A stretch of 44,534 nucleotides of DNA from Prevotella sp. (GTDB lineage: Bacteria; Bacteroidota; Bacteroidia; Bacteroidales; Bacteroidaceae), in NCBI GenBank assembly GCA_016290175.1, contig JAEETD010000017.1, positions 1 through 44,534 on the forward strand. The letters are read 5' to 3'. A program made the position numbers and the translations under genes. The notes under the pieces are model-generated. The model saw only the letters and a program-made list of their open reading frames with translations, ran no database searches and was not told where the DNA came from. This document shows positions 41,897 to 44,534 of this stretch, one piece after another. The number at the start of each line of letters is the position of its first letter. Positions within the stretch are counted from its first letter, which is position 1.

Positions 41897-42526
41897 TTAG
41901 AGGAGGTAGGCCATCGGGGTATTATCCAGATATTCCCACATACGCTCACGCATATTGAACATATACTTCAGGTGATAGAAGTTGTCTATCTTCCACTGAC
42001 CATCCTCATACACCAGTTCTATACGGGCTGGTGTATAATTTTTGTCTTCATAGACGGTGAAATCAACCTGAGCACGCTTCTCGCCATCTGAGAACGCCAG
42101 ATTCGTGACCTCAAACTCCTCAAAGCTCACGAGGTCGGTGTCGTGTGACATTGTCCAATGATTCACCTCGAAGAACAAGGTATTGGTGAGATACTCCTGA
42201 CGACGGACGGCCATCAGCAGCTGGTTCCACGATTTAGAACAGAAAGACTTGTCGAGCAGATCGCTGTCCGTTGATCCTCCCAGATAGGTACACTCCTGCT
42301 TGATGAGCGAATAGATAGTCTGGACACGCTCCAGCACCATGCCACGCTCTGCCATAGCAGAAACCTCAGATACCAATGTGTCAGACACCATTACAGTATC
42401 TGTATCAAGAATCTGGGGAGTATCATTATCTGCGGGGGTCTCAGTCTTAGAGCCGCCACAGCTTGCTAACATTAACGATGTAATAACTGGTAATCCAATC
42501 AACAATGCTTTTAATAAACGCTTCAC
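41897..42526 (-). CDS. Hypothetical lipoprotein
   Basis: The 209-residue product has a lipobox (LMLASC, Cys23) and an acidic, Thr/Asp-rich linker to about residue 50. The folded part at about 60-209 ends in strands resembling NTF2/DUF3828-like folds (RAQVDFTVYEDKNYTPARIELVYEDGQWKIDNFYHL). That resemblance is loose, so no function is assigned. It has its own good promoter and is single-gene. It is likely anchored to a membrane facing the periplasm. Confidence 0.75.
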   Translation of the reverse strand: MKRLLKALLIGLPVITSLMLASCGGSKTETPADNDTPQILDTDTVMVSDTLVSEVSAMAERGMVLERVQTIYSLIKQECTYLGGSTDSDLLDKSFCSKSWNQLLMAVRRQEYLTNTLFFEVNHWTMSHDTDLVSFEEFEVTNLAFSDGEKRAQVDFTVYEDKNYTPARIELVYEDGQWKIDNFYHLKYMFNMRERMWEYLDNTPMAYLL

Positions 42527-42574
42527 CTGAAAAAATTTTTAAATGGTTGCTTAATGATCCTAACTAATCGGCTG

Positions 42575-42606
42575 CAAAGGTACACAAAAAATCGTAAACC
42601 AACAAA
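42575..42606 (-). promoter_or_regulatory. Promoter of the hypothetical lipoprotein gene
   Basis: Minus-strand TACCTTTG at 42582-42575 and TTTG at 42606-42603, spacer 20; the ATG is at 42526. Confidence 0.8.
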
Positions 42607-42628
42607 CAATTAACAGTTTTTTTTGCGA

Positions 42629-43198
42629 TTAAGTGTAAAAATGACACACCGAGTAGATGAAACGCCGTTTTGAGTCTATAGAAGTCTGGAAATCAAAATC
42701 CTTCTGACGCAGCACCAGCTTCATATCCTTGCTGATTCCCGTGCCTTCCAGTTTCAATGCAGCCTCCTTCATGGTCCACAATCGGATAAAGGCCACCGCC
42801 CTGTCCTCTGCCGCCTCAATCTCACGCACCTCATCGTCATCCATCGTATAGCGCACAAGACTGTCGTTATACGATCTCACAGACTCCACATCCACACCCA
42901 CAGGTCTGTCGCTGATGACGCAGATGGCAGCCTCTTTGCAATGGCTGAGATTGAAAAAGATCTCAGGATGGCCCACAATCGAGGGTTTCCCGTGTTCATT
43001 ATATATAAATATAGGATTCTCTTCGATGCCGTATACCTCTTTCAGTCCCCGTTTCAGCAACTGATAGGCCAGCACACAAAGCCGCTGCCCAAGTTCATAT
43101 TTAAACTTGAGGGCCTGCTCACGCCTCTGCTCAGAAATCTCCTCGAGGGCGGCAGCAAGGTCAAAGTCCCAGATATCCTCACTCAGGAATACACGCAT
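42629..43198 (-). CDS. 4'-phosphopantetheinyl transferase, Sfp-type
   Basis: The 189-residue product has the Sfp-family landmarks: FIYNEHGKPSI near 68, FFNLSHCKEAAICVISDRPVGVDVES near 84 (Asp and Glu bind Mg), and FIRLWTMKEAALKLEGTGIS near 132 (Lys and Glu of WxxKEA). It loads phosphopantetheine onto acyl or peptidyl carrier proteins. An upstream in-frame GTG at 43264 lies in a heptamer array and would precede the promoter, so the ATG at 43198 (MRVFLSEDIWDF) is used. No PKS or NRPS genes are near. Confidence 0.9.
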   Translation of the reverse strand: MRVFLSEDIWDFDLAAALEEISEQRREQALKFKYELGQRLCVLAYQLLKRGLKEVYGIEENPIFIYNEHGKPSIVGHPEIFFNLSHCKEAAICVISDRPVGVDVESVRSYNDSLVRYTMDDDEVREIEAAEDRAVAFIRLWTMKEAALKLEGTGISKDMKLVLRQKDFDFQTSIDSKRRFIYSVCHFYT

Positions 43199-43216
43199 TG
43201 CCTCTGATTTTTCGTG

Positions 43217-43249
43217 CAAAATTACAAAAAAATGCTGAGCGGAAGCAAA
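43217..43249 (-). promoter_or_regulatory. Promoter of the Sfp-type gene
   Basis: Minus-strand TAATTTTG at 43224-43217 and TTTG at 43249-43246, spacer 21; the ATG is at 43198. A heptamer array begins immediately upstream. Confidence 0.7.
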
Positions 43250-43270
43250 TTTTTCACTTTTCACTTTTCA
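43250..43270 (-). repeat. Heptamer array between divergent promoters
   Basis: Two perfect CTTTTCA units plus TTTTTCA (TGAAAAG on the minus strand), with a degraded CTTTTAC after. It lies between the Sfp-type and DUF4332 promoters and occupies the -33 position of the latter. Confidence 0.88.
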
Positions 43271-43287
43271 CTTTTACCTTTTTTTAT

Positions 43288-43295
43288 TATCTTTG
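43288..43295 (+). promoter_or_regulatory. Promoter -7 box of the DUF4332 gene
   Basis: TATCTTTG, 55 bases before the ATG. The expected -33 position (about 43264-43267) is a heptamer unit CTTTTCA and not TTTG. Confidence 0.72.
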
Positions 43296-43349
43296 CAGCA
43301 TAAAACTTATTATCTCACAAACAAATAAACTTTTTAAACCCAACAGATT

Positions 43350-43757
43350 ATGGATTACAAGATTATCGACATCGAAGGAGTAGGCGACGTTTATGCAGAG
43401 AAGCTGGTTGCCGCTGGTATCAACAAAGTGAGTGAACTGCTCGAGAAGTGTGCTGCCCCCAAGGGCCGCAAGGAGTTGGCCGAGGCCACCGGCATCAGCG
43501 AGAAGCTGATTCTGCGCTGGACCAACCATGCCGACCTCTTCCGCATCAATGGTGTAGGTCCTCAGTTCTCAGAGTTACTTGAGAAAGCTGGCGTCGACAC
43601 CGTCAAGGAGTTCCGTCACCGCGTGGCAGAGAACCTGCAGCCCAAGCTCGAGGAGATCAACGCAGAGTTCCACATCTGCGGACGTGTTCCCGCAGTCAGC
43701 GAGGTTCAGAAGATGATCGACCAGGCCAAAGAGCTGGAGCCGAAAATGACCTACTAA
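43350..43757 (+). CDS. DUF4332 helix-hairpin-helix protein
   Basis: The 135-residue product has two helix-hairpin-helix-like motifs: DIEGVGDVYAEKLVAAGI near 7 and RINGVGPQFSELLEKAGVDTVKEFRHR near 65, with TGISEKLILRWTNHADL between. This fits the DUF4332 family, which has DNA polymerase X/ligase-like HhH folds and is thought to bind DNA or act as a structural adaptor. It is cytoplasmic, without signal or membrane segment. It is monocistronic with its own promoter and a strong terminator. Confidence 0.85.
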   Translation: MDYKIIDIEGVGDVYAEKLVAAGINKVSELLEKCAAPKGRKELAEATGISEKLILRWTNHADLFRINGVGPQFSELLEKAGVDTVKEFRHRVAENLQPKLEEINAEFHICGRVPAVSEVQKMIDQAKELEPKMTY

Positions 43758-43765
43758 ACAACAAC

Positions 43766-43798
43766 AATCCCCTCGCGGTTGCGAGGGGATTACTTTTT
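43766..43798 (+). terminator. Intrinsic terminator, bidirectional
   Basis: Perfect 11-bp stem (AATCCCCTCGC with its complement), loop GGTT, then ACTTTTT. It separates the convergent DUF4332 and M15 genes and resembles the hairpins at 2572 and 5731. Confidence 0.9.
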
Positions 43799-44346
43799 CA
43801 CCTACAATCAAAGAGAATCTTCCTCCGATTCTCCTTTGGACGCACCGCGAAGTGGATCCAATACGTTGTGCCGCGTTTCTCTTGGATGAGTTCATCGAAA
43901 TCGCGATGGGTACCATCAGAGATGTCGAGTAGGATGCCAGCCATACGGATCATCTGCTCAGGGCCATAGCACTTAATATCGACGGCACAACCAGTGAGAT
44001 GATTCGAACCCTTTGCCCCACCGCAAAGGCGATTGACTTCCTCAGAGCGATAACCAGAGGAAATAATAATCGGAATATCGCCATTCTTATTGCCGTAAAG
44101 CGTATTCTGGCTATACCTCAGATCCTCCAGCCAGTTCTCACAGATATTCTTCAAGTTTTCAATGGCTTGATGACTGGGGATGTTCCCATCAGCCGTGATG
44201 TAACTTGTCTTGGTTAACTCCCCGAGCGTAAAGTGAGGCGATAAGCGAAGGCCATCGAGCTCGTTCGAATGGCTGAGCGCAGCCTCACTCGGCGAAGCCA
44301 AGTGCTCGGAGAGTTTCATCTTTTCATTGATACTTACTTCTTGCAT
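43798..44346 (-). CDS. M15-family peptidase (D-Ala-D-Ala carboxypeptidase-like)
   Basis: The 182-residue product has HFTLGELTKTS near 38, then IIISSGYRSEEVNRLCGGAKGSNHLTGCAVDIKC near 93, with the zinc His and Asp of SxHxxGxAVD, and WIHFAVRPKENRRKI near 163 with the third zinc ligand. This is the M15 fold found in D,D-carboxypeptidases and phage endolysins. No signal peptide is visible, which fits a phage-type lysin or a protein exported by holin. The ATG at 44346 or an internal one at 44319 could be used. It lies downstream of a partial gene of unknown type. Confidence 0.88.
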   Translation of the reverse strand: MQEVSINEKMKLSEHLASPSEAALSHSNELDGLRLSPHFTLGELTKTSYITADGNIPSHQAIENLKNICENWLEDLRYSQNTLYGNKNGDIPIIISSGYRSEEVNRLCGGAKGSNHLTGCAVDIKCYGPEQMIRMAGILLDISDGTHRDFDELIQEKRGTTYWIHFAVRPKENRRKILFDCR

Positions 44347-44374
44347 AATCTTAATGTTAATATGAAAAACCTAA

Positions 44375-44406
44375 TGCCGCGCCGCCGCGCTGCCGCAGTG
44401 CCGCGG
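44375..44406 (-). repeat. GC-rich 8-bp tandem repeat
   Basis: Four 8-bp units close to TGCCGCGC lie in the gap between the M15 gene and the partial gene. They are far more GC-rich than the surroundings. Confidence 0.75.
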
Positions 44407-44411
44407 CTGGG

Positions 44412-44534
44412 TTACAGCATGATGGTGCCAGTCTTCTGAAACAGGGCCTTTTCTCGGCCCTTCTCCACGCTTTCCTTCTGTGTCAGGTGGTCGCGATACA
44501 GACGCGTCACCTTCATGCTTATACGCGGCAGTGC
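44412..44534 (-). CDS. C-terminal end of an unknown protein (partial)
   Basis: An open frame runs from the window edge to TAA at 44414-44412, giving 40 residues with MKVTRLYRDHLTQKESVEKG and then REKALFQKTGTIML. It is charged and helix-like with no motif I recognise. It probably belongs to the same transcription unit as the M15 peptidase, separated from it by the GC-rich repeat. Identity is unknown. Confidence 0.45.
   Translation of the reverse strand, partial: ALPRISMKVTRLYRDHLTQKESVEKGREKALFQKTGTIML

Noticed and set aside
42629..43198. Natural-product gene cluster around the Sfp-type transferase
   Set aside because: No PKS, NRPS or carrier protein genes are present; the enzyme is more likely a general carrier-protein activator.

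Overview
The window looks like chromosomal DNA of a Prevotella-like member of the Bacteroidales. The evidence is Bacteroidetes-type promoters (a TAnnTTTG box about 20 bases downstream of a TTTG box), weak ribosome binding sites, T9SS-style C-terminal sorting tails, a PorT-like barrel, Omp28-family proteins, and a single-domain AICAR transformylase. No tRNA, rRNA, CRISPR array or complete insertion sequence was seen.

Layout. 1-5.8 kb: tail of tonB, a PstS-like lipoprotein, a TPR protein, a small 2[4Fe-4S] ferredoxin (minus strand), porT-like, rplS, AICAR transformylase and a small basic protein. 5.8-11.3 kb (minus): a secreted CE1-like esterase, a GH3 glycosidase lipoprotein and a TPR sensor kinase, probably one unit. 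11.4-17.2 kb (minus): a complete tripartite ABC exporter (ATPase, two FtsX-type permeases, periplasmic adaptor, TolC). 17.3-20.3 kb (minus): a second ABC operon (ATPase, two paralogous permeases, YtrA-type GntR regulator) with a palindromic operator at its start. 20.4-26 kb: divergent lactate module (FAD/Fe-S dehydrogenase and lactate permease) plus a decayed flavin oxidoreductase and a 217-bp element with 44-bp inverted repeats.

26.4-34.7 kb is the most unusual gene cluster. A TlpA thioredoxin, a DUF6029-type outer membrane protein, an Omp28-type lipoprotein and a larger Omp28-type protein with a sorting tail face a convergent 1068-residue protein. That protein has three large repeats, its own Omp28/thioredoxin-like module and a sorting tail. 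Four of the five carry a CxxC motif, which suggests an extracytoplasmic thiol system coupled to T9SS export. 34.7-44.5 kb is mostly housekeeping: nadK, a DJ-1 protein, ispD, recG, an M23/LysM peptidase, a YjgR-type ATPase, a lipoprotein, an Sfp-type transferase, a DUF4332 protein, an M15 peptidase and a partial gene.

The strongest unexplained signal is a family of 7-bp tandem repeats, mostly of the form TGANNNN, spread over the window. They sit at gene ends, carry or touch stop codons, occupy -33 promoter positions, and in three genes lie inside the coding sequence (the TolC signal peptide, the dehydrogenase linker, and ispD). Between genes they read in the coding sense, so TGA falls in all three frames; inside genes they read antisense.
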